Source: Lichenostomus cassidix (lineage: Eukaryota > Chordata > Aves > Passeriformes > Meliphagidae). Taken from it: DNA of 64,000 nucleotides. The stretch lies in contig CM039182.1 in the NCBI GenBank assembly GCA_008360975.2, positions 102,703,443 to 102,767,442 of the forward strand. The letters run 5' to 3'. Both the position numbers and the translations under genes were made by a program. This document shows positions 14,301 through 25,050 of this stretch, piece by piece; position 1 is the first letter of the stretch, and each line of letters starts with the position of its first letter. The notes under the pieces are model-generated. The model was given only the letters and a program-made list of their open reading frames with translations, searched no databases and was not told the origin of the DNA.

Positions 14301-14678
14301 ACATAGTGGGGGGGTTGCTGTAGCTGGTTGCTGCCATTGTCAGAAAAGCGTAAAATTTTTCCATTCTGCTGTCAGTAAAGAAAAGGAAAGTGATTTTACC
14401 ATTATGCTTAGACATGGTCTACAAAAGCATGAAAAGAAAATCCTTTCCTTCCTTCTCTCTTCCTTGCACCAAAAAAAAGGGTGGGGTAATCCAAATAAAA
14501 GTACTGACATTGTCTTTCTTTTATAAATATACAAGGACTGTGTCATACAGTGACTTGTTTGAGTCCTGCTGTTCCAGTTGAAAACATCTGGTTATTTTCA
14601 CTCCCAGTAAGGACGTTTGGATTCGATGGAATATCTTTTTTCTTTCTCTTTTCTTTTTTCACCACCCGAAACTCCCAG

Positions 14679-14856
14679 GATATCCAGTGAACACTCGCCA
14701 AAGCTTCAGATCCGGAGCCACAGTTACCTGAGGGCAGTGAGCGAAGTCTCCATCAACAGGAGCCTGGACAGCCTGGACCCTGCAGGGCTGCTGACATCCC
14801 CCAAGTTCCGCTCCCGCAACGAGAGCTACATGAGAGCCATGAGCACCATCAGCCAG
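14679..14856 (+). CDS. DLGAP1: DLGAP1 exon, guanylate-kinase-binding repeats
   Basis: An internal coding exon of disks large-associated protein 1, a postsynaptic scaffold linking PSD-95-family MAGUKs to Shank. The acceptor CTCCCAG follows a long pyrimidine tract (14641-14661). The exon starts at the third base of a codon, gives 59 residues and ends on a codon boundary before donor GTGGGTGAG. It reads ISSEHSPKLQ, then RSHSYLRAVSEVS (residues 12-24), INRSLDSLDPAGLLTSPKF and RSRNESYMRAMSTISQ (44-59). The two R-x-x-S-Y-x-R-A blocks are the SAPAP repeats bound by the PSD-95 guanylate-kinase domain, with enhancement by phosphorylation in the family. I recognise the sequence as DLGAP1 and not DLGAP2-4. 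An alternative acceptor AG at 14687 would trim 9 nt and is less likely. Confidence 0.92.
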
Positions 14857-15620
14857 GTGGGTGAGGTGCGCCTGGGGCAGCCTGGAGAGCAGGTGTCACG
14901 CTGAACACTGTTTGCAATAGGAGAACTTGGATTTTGCTTTAAGTGCTGCTCACCAACACTGTCTCTAAACACAATTCTCTTAAGGATCATGTGCTTAATA
15001 CTTCCAATCAAAAATTTTTGAATGCCTCAAAAAAAAGTTCATATGCTGGGTGAGATGTTAAAGGAAAACTAAATCCTTAATAATATCAATTCCATTACTT
15101 TATTAGAAATTTTAGTTTCTTTATGTTATTTTATGCATTCTTAACCTTGCGCACCTCTGAACTTTTCATCTAAATAGTACAAATATTGCAGTGTATGTAT
15201 TAAGTGCAAAAGCGTATTGTTGCCCTGAAATCCTGTAAGAGATCTTCATGCTCATTCTAAACAAGAAGAAAAATTAAGTCCACTGTGACAGGTTCTGTTT
15301 ATGTGTTTTAATGCTGTAAAATAGCCTGTCCTTGCATTCATGTTTGCGCAGTTGAATTAATAGGGAACAGATCTGAAAGAAGTGCAAAAGGGCCAGCACA
15401 CCACAGGGCAGAGGGCCAGTAGTTCATCTGCTACAGCCCCTAGCTCCTTGGTATGAGTTTTGGCTTGTTTGCTTAAGTGGGTCATTTGGAAAAATCACTT
15501 GGATGAAAGAACTTCCTTACGCTAGTCCAGAAGTGCAGCTGGCAGGATCTGTAGTGCCAGATACGGATCCCTTATGACTGGTATCTCACGTCATTGCAAT
15601 GTCAAAAAAAGCACATGACA

Positions 15621-15654
15621 TCAGTGACCCCAGGACTTCAGTGACTCCAGGACT
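15621..15654. repeat. 17-bp tandem duplication
   Basis: TCAGTGACCCCAGGACT is followed directly by TCAGTGACTCCAGGACT, two copies differing at one base. It is unrelated to the 44-bp array further on, apart from sharing the short word TGACCC. Confidence 0.85.
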
Positions 15655-16475
15655 TCATCTGTGGCCATAACAAATACATGTGCCATTCAATATGGAGCTG
15701 TAGTTTTAATTTCTGCAGTATACTATATTTAGATACTTCAGAGTATTCATCTGTGTATTTTGTAGTGAGGTACTTTGCATAGGGTGTGGGCTGATGCTCT
15801 ATAAAAGGAGGGTCAGGATGTATCTAGGAGAAAACAGCACAGAAATTCAGGTCTCAGAGACAGCGACATGAACATTAGGTCAGCTTACTTGTTTAGCTGC
15901 ACACCTAAACACAAAGCCGTCAGCCAAGGAGTGGTTTTCATTTGCCAAGGTGGAGAAGCTGGATTTTTCTTTTAAAAATTCATTAATTCAATGATATTTA
16001 CTCAAGGATTGGATATTCTCCACCATAGAAAGATTGTTCTTTCTGGTGTACTACCTACTACTCTTCCATGATTTTTTTTAATAGTTTTCCTTTGAAAAAA
16101 ATCCATTTTACTCTTTGAGATTTTTCAATTATGTGTACAAAGACTCAGTAAAAGATTTTTCTTGGTAACATTAATCCTGGGAGAGAATTTCTTATGTTTG
16201 GTTTTTTTTTCTACCACCCTAATATAGTTTTGTCTTCTCCTGCCAACTTGGCCTTGTACATGCTTGAAAACTAACAAAATCCTCAAGTGATGGTTTCCAT
16301 CTGCAAGTTTCCTACAGAGATAATTATTGTGCTTTAATGCCAAGCTCAGGGCTCAATTCTCAGTTTAGAAACATGAGCATCCATTACTAATTAAGCCAAG
16401 GTAAATGGTTTCCAGATCCTTAAGACCTGCAGCAAGTTTTTGAATGTTCTTTAACCAGCATGAGTGCAAGTCTTT

Positions 16476-16494
16476 GTCACCACCTAGTGTCTGC
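16476..16494 (-). promoter_or_regulatory. Candidate CTCF motif
   Basis: The minus strand reads ACACTAGGTGGTGA, close to the CTCF core CCACYAGRKGGCRS with two mismatches. It lies about 0.9 kb before the exon at 17381. Motif match only. Confidence 0.3.
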
Positions 16495-17063
16495 TCCACA
16501 AAGGGTCTAAGGATTCCCTTGCATCTGCTCTCAGCCAGAGATATCATTATACAGACACTTTTGCCCGGCAGCAAAGCTTGTTCCCTTATCAACTTCCCCT
16601 TCCCAACTGTCTGTTACCCTCCAGCTTCCTAGCCGCTCAGGCTTTTGTTTTTATTATTGTGATTGCCTGTGGGTTTCATCAATTATGTACTGGGGTAAAG
16701 CTGACCTTTTTGGTTTTTCCTCACCCCACAGTGAAAGTGTGATTTTTATTTTACAGTGTAATGATCGCAATGACCAAACATTCAGCCTCTGCTGTGGGCC
16801 TAGGGTGACATAAAACAGACACTGTTATGAGGGCTCCAGGCGTCCCACCAGTTTCAGCAGGAGCCAAGAACCCAGACTCTGCTCAATCTCTGCCCAACGC
16901 CTCTGTCTCCCCTTTTTGTACATTGTTCTTTTCCCCTCACAATTGTTGCTTTCTACTATGGGATGCGTTTATGTGCCATTCACCTTTCTCTGTGTGCAAA
17001 AGGATCTTCTAACAGATGTTGGCCATTGTGCCACTGTAGCCTGAGAGTGTCTGTACCAGGCAG

Positions 17064-17371
17064 TGTGGAGTATCCCTGTGTGGGATTCACTGACCCTGGC
17101 TGGTCTCTGTGGAGTATCCCTGTGTGGGATTCACTGACCCTGGCTGGTCTCTGTGGAGTATCCCTGTGTGGGATTCACTGACTCTGGCTGGTCTCTGTGG
17201 AGTATCCCTGTGTGGGATTCACTGACCCTGGCTGGTCTCTGTGGAGTGTCCCTGTGTGGGATTCACTGACTCTGGCTGGTCTCTGTGGAGTATCCCTGTG
17301 TGGGATTCACTGACTCTGGCTGGTCGCTGTGGAGTGTCCCTGTGTGGGATTCACTGACCCTGGCTGGTGTC
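17064..17371. repeat. 44-bp minisatellite, 7 copies, abutting a splice acceptor
   Basis: Seven head-to-tail 44-bp units start at 17064, 17108, 17152, 17196, 17240, 17284 and 17328. The unit runs TGTGGAGTATCCCTGTGTGG, GATTCACTGACCCTGGCTGG, TCTC. Copies differ at a few positions: GAGTAT or GAGTGT, GACCC or GACTC, and the last bases TCTC, TCGC or TGTC. Because 44 is not a multiple of 3, the array has no constant reading frame; it is intronic. The last unit ends 9 nt short of the DLGAP1 exon and leads straight into TGTCTGCAG. Each unit contains CACTGAC, which resembles a branchpoint. Copy number probably varies between individuals (inference). Confidence 0.97.
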
Positions 17372-17380
17372 TGTCTGCAG
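17351..17380 (+). promoter_or_regulatory. DLGAP1: Branchpoint and acceptor for the 241-nt exon
   Basis: TCACTGACCC in the last minisatellite copy fits the yUnAy branchpoint consensus, with the candidate A at 17357, 23 nt before the intron end. The following tract (TGGCTGGTGTCTGTCTGCAG) is rich in G, so the polypyrimidine signal is weak. The site is placed by the exon match; branchpoint use is inferred. Confidence 0.55.
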
Positions 17381-17621
17381 GTGAGTGAGATGGAGGTGAA
17401 CGGTCAGTTCGAATCCGTCTGCGAGTCGGTGTTCAGTGAACTCGAGTCCCAGGCGGTGGAAGCTCTGGATCTGCCTATGCCGGGATGCTTCCGCATGAGG
17501 AGCCACAGCTATGTCAGAGCCATTGAGAAGGGCTGCTCCCAGGATGATGAGTGCATATCACTGCGGTCTTCATCTCCCCCGCGTACAACCACCACGGTGA
17601 GGACCATCCAGAGCAGTACTG
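17381..17621 (+). CDS. DLGAP1: DLGAP1 exon, third repeat and TTTT-VRTIQ segment
   Basis: Encodes 80 residues from phase 0 and ends with one extra base (phase 1) before donor GTGAGTAAC. The order is VSEMEVNGQFESVCESVFSE (1-20), an acidic linker ending EALDLPMPG (27-35), the repeat RSHSYVRAIEKG (40-51), DDECISLRSSSPPR (55-68) and TTTTVRTIQSST (69-80). I recognise this as DLGAP1; DLGAP2 differs in this block, for example lacking the SSSPPR stretch. RSHSYVRA is another R-x-x-S-Y-x-R-A motif of the kind bound by MAGUK guanylate-kinase domains. Two things are odd. The exon opens with GTGAGT, a perfect donor word, right after CAG. Retaining the downstream intron would hit a stop two codons in. Skipping the exon (241 nt) would shift the frame. 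Confidence 0.95.
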
Positions 17622-20600
17622 GTGAGTAACACGAGGGGAATCCCGAGGGGGGCAGAAAGGGAAGGTACTTCTGAGTGCAACTCCATCAGATCAAGCTTTT
17701 CTCTGCCAAGCCTGTAGGACAGTCTGTGATTCACCAGGGAGCTGGACAGACTAATCAGCCTCAAACCACACACAGACAAAGGCTGATGCAGTTGTGGTTC
17801 CTTCTGTGTCCAAGCTAATTTATTCTGAGCTAAAAGCACACAGAAGGGAAGTCCAAGGTCATGTCTCCTCTCGCTATTCTCCCCAAATGAGCAATCACAA
17901 TCTGGCAAGGCTGAACAAGAAGGCTCTGGGTTAGCAGCTCTGCTGGCTGCTACCAGCAGAGCAGTGTCCCTCTGCTGAGGTTTTCTACAAAGTTGAAGTG
18001 ATGTTCTAAGTTACTGGATGTGGTTTTTACTGGCTCGAAGAGACTGTTCCAGCTCTCTAGGCCCCATCTAAGAGGTGAGAATGAAGAAGGGAAGAAGCAG
18101 TCTGCAGGTCAAAGCATGCATGTTCATTGTTATGTTCTTTCTGCAGCTCTAACTATTCAAGCCTTGCTAGAGTGAGAGGTTTCGGTGTAAACATGAGACT
18201 TCAGATCTTCCTTTTAATGTTTGAGGTTGCTTTTCTTTTGGAAATAACCATGATGAATTTCAGATTTTGTCACCAAAATAGTGCTTAAGAGGAAGAAAAA
18301 CTAAGTAAAACCAAATTCCAAATCTGCCTCTCTCATTCAGGAAAGCAAGAGGCAGAAGCCATTACATATGTGTGCTCTTCCCTGTGGCAGGATGAGAGCC
18401 TCTTTCTTTTGACTTCTGTGCATCCATTTCACTGTTTAACAGCAGCTTCATTTGCTATTCATATACTGTTCATATACTAATCATATTCTTGACTAATACT
18501 GACTATTATATGTGTTTCACTGTACCTATTATCTCTTTTGCTGTATTATTTCAGTCCTGTTTTCTGTAAACTTTTGTCCTTTTGTGTGTTTTCTCACAGG
18601 TGCAGTTGTTTATTCCTTGTAAGTTCTTTATTTCTCACTCCAGTCTTTTCTAAAGCCGCTTGTCAGCTGTTCTATGTTGTCAAAGAACACTTTCAATCCT
18701 TTAACCAGAAATGTTCAGCTGAATTAAAGATTTTTCTAAAAATAGAAAGTCTAAGTACTGTTGGAAATATATTGGCAGTACATGACAAACATCAAAGCGT
18801 TTTTAACAAATGATTGAGAGCAGTTCTCTTCTAAATCACTAAAGAAATAATATTCACATAACAGCATTTCTGCTATAGAAACAGCCCTCGTGTACACGCA
18901 GGGTTTGCACCAAACCACAAAGACAGGATTTGCATAAGGTGTGTGCTACTTCATTGTGCAATATTAGTTTGTGTCAAATGCATTCTGAGGCAAAAGCTGA
19001 AGGATGGGAGTTTTCAGGGATTTTTCAGTGTGCGTTCATCTTTGTTAGATCAGCCTGGGATGATCCCAAAGAGTGTTTTCTGTTCTGTGAGAATGGCTTT
19101 GTTAACACTTTTCCTTTATAAAAATAACTGTGATCATTAATATAGAGGAGAATAACTATTTTTTTCATTATCTGTATGTAAGAGGTTGTTCCTGTCACTT
19201 AGGAAAATGATGCCTGAGTCTGGAGATGATATGTACAAATAGAGAAGTTTGGCTCTCCAAGAAGTGTGCCAGCCAAAAACACTGGAAAACCTGAAAGAGG
19301 AAAATCTGTACTGTAAACTATCCCTTGTTTTTAGTTCTATTTTTGTAGCGCAACCACAAACAGAGGCCTGGTCTCTTCTTTGGGTAGCTAGCTTTATATA
19401 AAAAATTATATGAACAAAACTGAGATATTGAAAAACATACTTCAGTGTGTATGTTTCAGGTTACTGTTTGTGTAGTCAGGCTGTTAAAAGCAGAGAGGAA
19501 TGATTTGCAGTGCTCTCTTTGGACGCACATAGAAGCATTTAAAGACTGCTGCAGGAACCTATTTTCTGCTGTGAGAATTTTACTGAGTTATCTTTTTCAT
19601 TTTTTAATTCTTGGGCTCCCGAGGGCACATCCCTTCCACTGGTAGCATTTCAGACAACTTGTCTCTTTTACTACCTGACTTACATACCACTATCTGTTTA
19701 ACGGGGATTAGAATTGAATTAGTTCTGTTCAAAAGCATCTATATTGACTGCCTTGCTGTTGCCTGTGCCTAGCTCACAGAAGAGAAACATGAAAAGCACC
19801 ATTGATGGTTTCTATTAATATCTGCTCCAATAAAATGGGAAATGGCACAACAACTAGGCAGACATGAAGAAAGGAGAACAGTATCTCAGGTTTATCTCTG
19901 TTGAGGTGGTGCTGCAAATACTTTTGTGGGAGACATGGGTGCAGTTATGATCCAAAAATGGATTTAACATCCCCAAATGAGAGAACAGTCCTCCTGCCCC
20001 AAAGGCATCTCTGCCTGCTCAACCAAGAGAGATTCCTTTCATCATCCCTCAGGGACGTAGCCTTTAATCCACTAATACACAAAGCTGTGATCATAAACTG
20101 ATATTGAGAATGTCTTTGATTGCTGAAAGGAAAATGCCAGCTTGATGATGGTGGAAAAGACAGGAGAGCTGTCTGCACACTGGATTCAAAATTGTTCCTC
20201 TAGAGCAATGATCCATAGCTTTCCAGGGCATCTGGGTAAAAGCAAGAACTATGGACAAAAATCACACTTACCTCTGCCTGTTAGCCTTTGCTACTATGGT
20301 GGCAGCTTCAGGTGTTAATTTCCTTTTGCCAGATAGTGTTGGAGGTTTAGCTCTGCAATCAGGAATTGCACCTCTAGCTCAGCTCCTGAGGATGTGCTCA
20401 ATCTAACTACAAATCTGGTGCTTGTGCCCTCGCTATGGCACAGAGCTCAGCTAAGGGTGGCTGCCCCACTGGTGGCCTCAGCAGCCTGTGTTATCTTCAG
20501 CAGTGCAGTGGGAGCACTGAGGGGTGACTGCATCTGGATGTAAAAGGTGTAAAAGCAGGTGTAAAAGCAGGGGTCTAGGCACAAACCTGATGTTGCCAAT

Positions 20601-20708
20601 GGGATGAAATCTTACCCTGTGAGTGTGGAGGCAAGTCCTAACCTCACCAGTCTGCATATATCTGGAAGGTGAGAACTTTGTTCATAAGACAGTGTTGATG
20701 TTTTATTG

Positions 20709-21000
20709 CAGAATCACCTAGTCAGTTAGGTTGGAAAAGGCTTCTGAGATCATTGAGTCCAATCTATGACTGAACATCACCATGCCAACTAGACCATGGC
20801 ACTAAGTGTGACATCCCAGTCTTTCCTTAAACACCTCCAGGGATGCTGACTCCAACATCTCCCCAGGCAGTCCATTCCAAAGTCTAATCACCCTTTCTGT
20901 GAAGAAATTCCTCCTAACATCCAACCTAAACCTTCCCTAGCACAGCTTAAGACTATGTCTTCTCCTCCTGTCGCTTGTTGCCTGAGAGAAAGATCAATCC
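20709..21000 (-). mobile_element. CR1 LINE, 3'-end fragment
   Basis: The + strand reads as a reversed CR1 tail: CAGAATCACCTAGTCAGTTA, GGTTGGAAAAGGCTTCTGAG, ATCATTGAGTCCAAT, AACTAGACCATGGCACTAAG, TCCATTCCAAAGTCTAATCA, CCCTTTCTGTGAAGAAATTC, CTCCTAACATCCAACC. The high-coordinate end is unclear; after about 21000 a short AATCCCCATGTGTGA word is repeated and CR1 similarity fades. No coding capacity remains. Antisense to DLGAP1. Confidence 0.92.
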
Positions 21001-22583
21001 CCATGTGTGAATCATACAATCCCCATGTGTGACACATAGAGGTGACGAGGGCAACCATCAGACCACAGCTGGAATGCAAAAAGTAGATTGATTTCATTAC
21101 CTCACTAACAACCTTGGGTGGCAGATAGACACTGGAACACGAGCTCTGTTAAGGTTAGCTCATCCTAATGAAAAGAGTCACACAGAGGCACAGGCTCCCT
21201 TAGGCTCAGTTAATCCTATGGCACAGTGATGGGGGGACCCACAGCCTGCCCAGAGATATCAAAGGACTTCACACATGCACAGTTCATCATAAGGCTGTGT
21301 ATTTGTGATATCTCTCTCTTCCAGCAGGAGGCTCAAGCATGTCTGCGAGAGTGATAGAAATTCTACCTCTAAAAACAGGCAGAAGATGAGCTACACTAGG
21401 CATAATAAGTGGAGTTTTCCCACTCTGACATTCTCAGCATTCCCAGCTACAAGGTCACTTTGAGCAAAAACTATTCCCTCCTTGCCAGATCTTCCAGTTG
21501 TAATCCTTTCCTCCCAAGACCCCACCTGTCTGCAATCTCCCTTTATCCTTGTTTTTAAATGAAGGATTTTGAAATGAGGAAGAGAAAATGCAATCTTGAC
21601 ACTTTATAAGGAGTTATAAATAAGTGATACGTCACAGCTTCATTGTGCCTTGAAAGCTAAGCAGCTGAAAAGCTCCATTCACCCTTGTATTTGCTCTCTC
21701 AGCATCAGTGGTACTCATGGAGGCATCGTGCTGCATCGTGCCTGGGGCCATCCCTGGGAGCAGGGCTGTGCAGGCTGGGAGGTAGAGCAGCTCTGAAGTG
21801 CTGACATATGTTATACACCATAGGCTGCACTAAAAATTAACACCCAGGTCATTTGATCTCTTCAGAGGAGTTTAATGAGCTGTGAGTTATTACATAATTC
21901 GATCCCAGGTTATTTGCAGATGCAACTGTTGTAGCTGAAGCTCTTCGGCCAACAAATACAGTCACTAAATAAGTAGCCTTTTAACAATTTTAAGGCTGTA
22001 AATCATTTCAATGAGCTTGAAGAATGCAGTAATTAAGAAACAATGAAATGTTAAAGTAGTCTAAAGAATATCTTTGTCCCCCAGTTATTGTGTCTGTGTT
22101 TCTAAACCTTGCCTTTGTAGCCTTGCATGATCCTTTGCTGCAAACAAACCTTTTGACATTGTGAGGGCTCAGGCATGAGCACATTTGCATAAAATATATA
22201 ATTGAGTGTGGATATGTTTAATTTGAAAATTACATCTCTCTAACAGACCTCAAGTAGGAACATCAGGGAAGAACTCTGCACTAGGTTGCAATTCAGTACT
22301 TATCCTCCGTAGAGTTAGGTAAAGAGAAATATCAGTTATCTGCAGCAATGCCATCTGGTGATTCCCAGTAATATTACACTTCTGCCTAAAAGCAAAATAA
22401 ATAAAAATACCAAAGAAATCATGCTGTGTAGCCAGCAAGTTAGAGAAGGCCAGAGAGTTAACACATTATATGCTAATTACAGTTTTTCAGCTGACCAAAC
22501 TGTTTTCTTTCCATTCATTGGAACATCTGATCAAGACAAGTCAGGTATTTTGTGGAAAATCTCTAAGGGACTACCTAGCCAAT

Positions 22584-22608
22584 TAATAATAAATAAATAA
22601 ATAAATAA
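22584..22608. repeat. (AAAT)n microsatellite
   Basis: About five AAAT units within TAATAATAAATAAATAAATA and the bases after it. Short, and plausibly length-variable. Confidence 0.9.
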
Positions 22609-24229
22609 GCATATAAAATGCAAATGAGTCTAAAAATTGACTTGTGCAAGGGAGAATTCAAAATAAAAACAAATCCTGTGGATAAGGAAGCTGTAATTGA
22701 GTGTATGCCAGATGTGTCCAACCTCTTTTAGACTCCTCAGAGTTGTCCTTTCAGAGACTGCTCTGTTCAAAAGGAAATAAGGAATTAGGATTTCACATGT
22801 GATTTCCAGTTGAAGCTAAGGTTGATTTCTGGATTTGCACCAAAATTAAGATATTTCCACAGAAGAAATATAACTAAGTTAAGGCCTTCATGCAGATGTT
22901 CAATCTTTAAACAGATCATTTCCTCTGTTTGTTTGAATAATCATGAAATGGGTTCTGCCTTTGGATCTGCTATCATATTGCTTAAATCAACACTTAAAAA
23001 TATTTTCCTTTACTAATGAGGAGCTGATCTTGTAGGAGAACACTGTTTCCAATTTCAGTCCAAGTTTCATCTCATCTATGCCAGTAGTCAGCTTGATGAA
23101 TGTTAAGCTCCACATCACACCAAAAAACCACCATTTTTATGAAGCCAGTGAAGGTTTTTAATGAGAAGCTCAGAACAGAGCTCTTGCTGGGACATTTCTG
23201 ATTTAAAGCATGATGTGATGCATTCATGGACATTACTCTTTCAATTTTGTTCTTTCAGTCTGAGAAGAAGTGTGACCCATAAGAAAGAGCCAGACATAGA
23301 AATGCATAGGTTGCATCAGGTCTGTTTACAGGTAGTGTAGTTTTATCCCAATTGAGAACAAGAATTGTAGTAAGTTTGATAAAATCTGTTTTGCCTTGTG
23401 GTATGTCCTGGAGACATGTGCAACTTTGAGGCCTGAAAGACAGGGGTTACTGGAATATATATTTTACAGGTCTGTGCTTTGAGACTACTTGGTAGTTACA
23501 GGCAGTGCACAATTTGAATGGTCAGACAATGGAGTGCATTCCATCAATTTTTTGTCATACTCTCTGGTTCTACATCTTTTCACTCTGTGATTATGAATAT
23601 TAAATTTAAACTGACTGGTCCCATCTGAAATGCTGTCCATATCTGGAGAGAGACAAACTGTGGCATTGTGCATGGAGCTTGATGATTTTGATTTCTTTAT
23701 GACAAGTCCACCTTCCCTTACAGCACAGCAGGAAAGTGCTCAGTCCTTGCAATTTCAGGTAGAGTTCAAGGTGATTTGCTGAGCTTAAAACAGTGAAAGC
23801 TCAGTTCTTCTTAAAGAGAAAGGGTGAGAAAAGAACTTTGGTTTGTGGGGCATAGCCTAATTATTTTTTCCCACCTCTGAAAACATTGTTTGGAGGAGTT
23901 AACAGTGGTCTCCAAACTTATAAATGCATTTCAAATATAGGAAATGAAAAACCAGTATTACCCTTTGGTAGTAAATCTTTGCTTTCTATTCTCATTCTTT
24001 ATTTCCTTAATATGCTTCTAAACATTTGGGCTAAGGCTCATAATGAGGTAAGAATGTGAGAAAACTCTTAATTATTCAGAAGTGTAAGCTTAAAATATCT
24101 TGAAGGAATATGCTGTTTTACTGTGTGAACATTTCCAGAAACACAGAACAACTCTATTTTGTTCTGACAACACTTGTTCGGTTAACTTCTGCAGTAGCCC
24201 AAAGAACTTGGTTGAAAATGGTTACATCA

Positions 24230-24429
24230 TACTCCTGCCCCACCAACTCTGTCAATGTCCTTATGTCTCTCATGCTGGGGAGTGCCAGCATGCTGGCCAC
24301 ACGCTGGAGATGTGGTCTCACAAGCACTACACCTCCCTCAAATCTCCAGCCGTGCTTTGGCAAAGCCTGGCACGCAGTCAGCAGTCCTTGGTGCAAGGGT
24401 ACACTGCAGCAGGAGTGTACTTGTTTGAA
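24230..24429 (-). mobile_element. CR1 LINE, worn reverse-transcriptase fragment
   Basis: On the minus strand, 24345 down to about 24240 translates to VLVRPHLQRVASMLAL followed by MRDIRTLTELV. This resembles the CR1 RT C-terminal block (LVRPHLEYCVQFW, then a KDIxxLExVQ-like segment), with the Y-C pair lost. The element is highly diverged. It abuts the ERVL LTR on its high-coordinate side, and the boundary between the two is approximate. Alternative: chance similarity, less likely because two motifs occur in the right order. Confidence 0.55.
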
Positions 24430-25050
24430 TGTAAACCAGCAAATTAACCCCACACAAATACCTTGCAAGAGATTTCAAGTCAGAATTATGATTTAATAGG
24501 AAAATTGCAATGAAGGCAATAGTACAGAATCACTGGTTTAAACCAACAAAGTTAGAGCACAGCCTTACACCCTGTTGGTCAGAGTGGTGGTAGCAATCTG
24601 ATTAAATAGTGGTTGCAGTCCCGTTGGAGCGATGGATGTGGTGTTGTCGAGAGTGGTAGTCCTGTGGAAAGGCCTGGTCCTTCTCTGGATGTGCAGTGGT
24701 GGTGGTTGTGTTCCAGGTCCCCAAACCTCGAGATGGTGTTCAGGTGGTACCTCCTGCAGGGCGGGGAGTTTCACCATGGGGTGATGTAATCCTGTGAGTC
24801 ATAGGATATTTTTGGGAGTTCTGACTGGCCTGGATAGTTAGAGCTGTTCGTTATTCTTCTGAGCCGTTTTGGCCCATTAGCAGAGATGGCCCCCTCAAGG
24901 GCAGGTGTAACTCTGTTGGGCTACCCTGGAGGGAGTTATCATTTGTAAAGATAAAGAGACACTACTCCACCATTTACAGTTCATCAGAAGGTGGTGTATA
25001 AGGTGGTAGAATACATAGTTCAGTTACACCCCACATTGTAACCCGGGACA
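24430..25050 (-). mobile_element. Avian ERVL-type LTR, probably solitary
   Basis: Read on the minus strand from 25050, the block starts TGTCCCGGGTTACAATGTGG and continues with GTTACACCTGCCCTTGAGGG, GGGCCATCTCTGCTAATGGG, GAAACTCCCCGCCCTGCAGG, CTGACCAACAGGGTGTAAGG and TGTGCTCTAAC. These are landmarks of bird class-III (ERVL-like) LTRs. An ATTAAA poly(A)-like signal follows near 24490. I see no adjoining gag/pol, tRNA primer site or second LTR, so this is probably a solo LTR left by recombination. A 70-codon open frame inside it (24565-24777) is LTR sequence, not a gene. The 3' border is uncertain by tens of bases. Confidence 0.8.

Larger units (their letters stand above)
1..14678 (+). other. 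DLGAP1: DLGAP1 intron (5' part outside the window)
   Basis: Non-coding, AT-rich sequence ahead of the first recognisable DLGAP1 exon. It holds a MIR-like relic (about 3745-3848), a CR1 3' end (10166-10520), short A/T tracts (13 A at 4785-4797; a T-rich run at 9104-9127) and a GAGAG-rich stretch near 5862-5881. Open frames occur on both strands, the longest about 146 codons on the minus strand at 1897-2337, but none shows a recognisable domain. 10920-11350 is locally GC-richer with overlapping open frames and no recognised product. I see nothing else identifiable in 1-3744, 3849-10165 or 10521-14678. The assignment to an intron is inferred from the DLGAP1 exons downstream. Confidence 0.8.
14857..17380 (+). 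other. DLGAP1: DLGAP1 intron, 2.5 kb
   Basis: A phase-0 intron between the two recognised exons, with donor GTGGGTGAG and acceptor TGTCTGCAG. Reading through the donor would add 15 residues before a stop at 14902-14904. It contains a 17-bp tandem duplication (15621-15654), a candidate CTCF motif (16476-16494) and the 44-bp minisatellite that ends 9 nt before the acceptor. Nothing identifiable is seen in 14905-15620 or 15655-16475. Confidence 0.9.

Noticed and set aside
14857..14904. Read-through extension of the 178-nt exon ending in a stop
   Set aside because: A clear donor lies at 14857 and the DLGAP1 protein continues with VSEMEV from the next exon. It would be seen only with intron retention.
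17064..17371. CRISPR array
   Set aside because: The units are contiguous 44-mers without unique spacers, in a vertebrate intron.
16963..17629. Long + frames through the minisatellite (repeated VGFTD / WSL-like peptides)
   Set aside because: The 44-bp unit changes frame each copy and the array is intronic. Only the part from 17381 is DLGAP1 coding.
24565..24777. 70-codon frame on the minus strand, proline/threonine-rich
   Set aside because: It lies wholly within the ERVL LTR and is LTR sequence.
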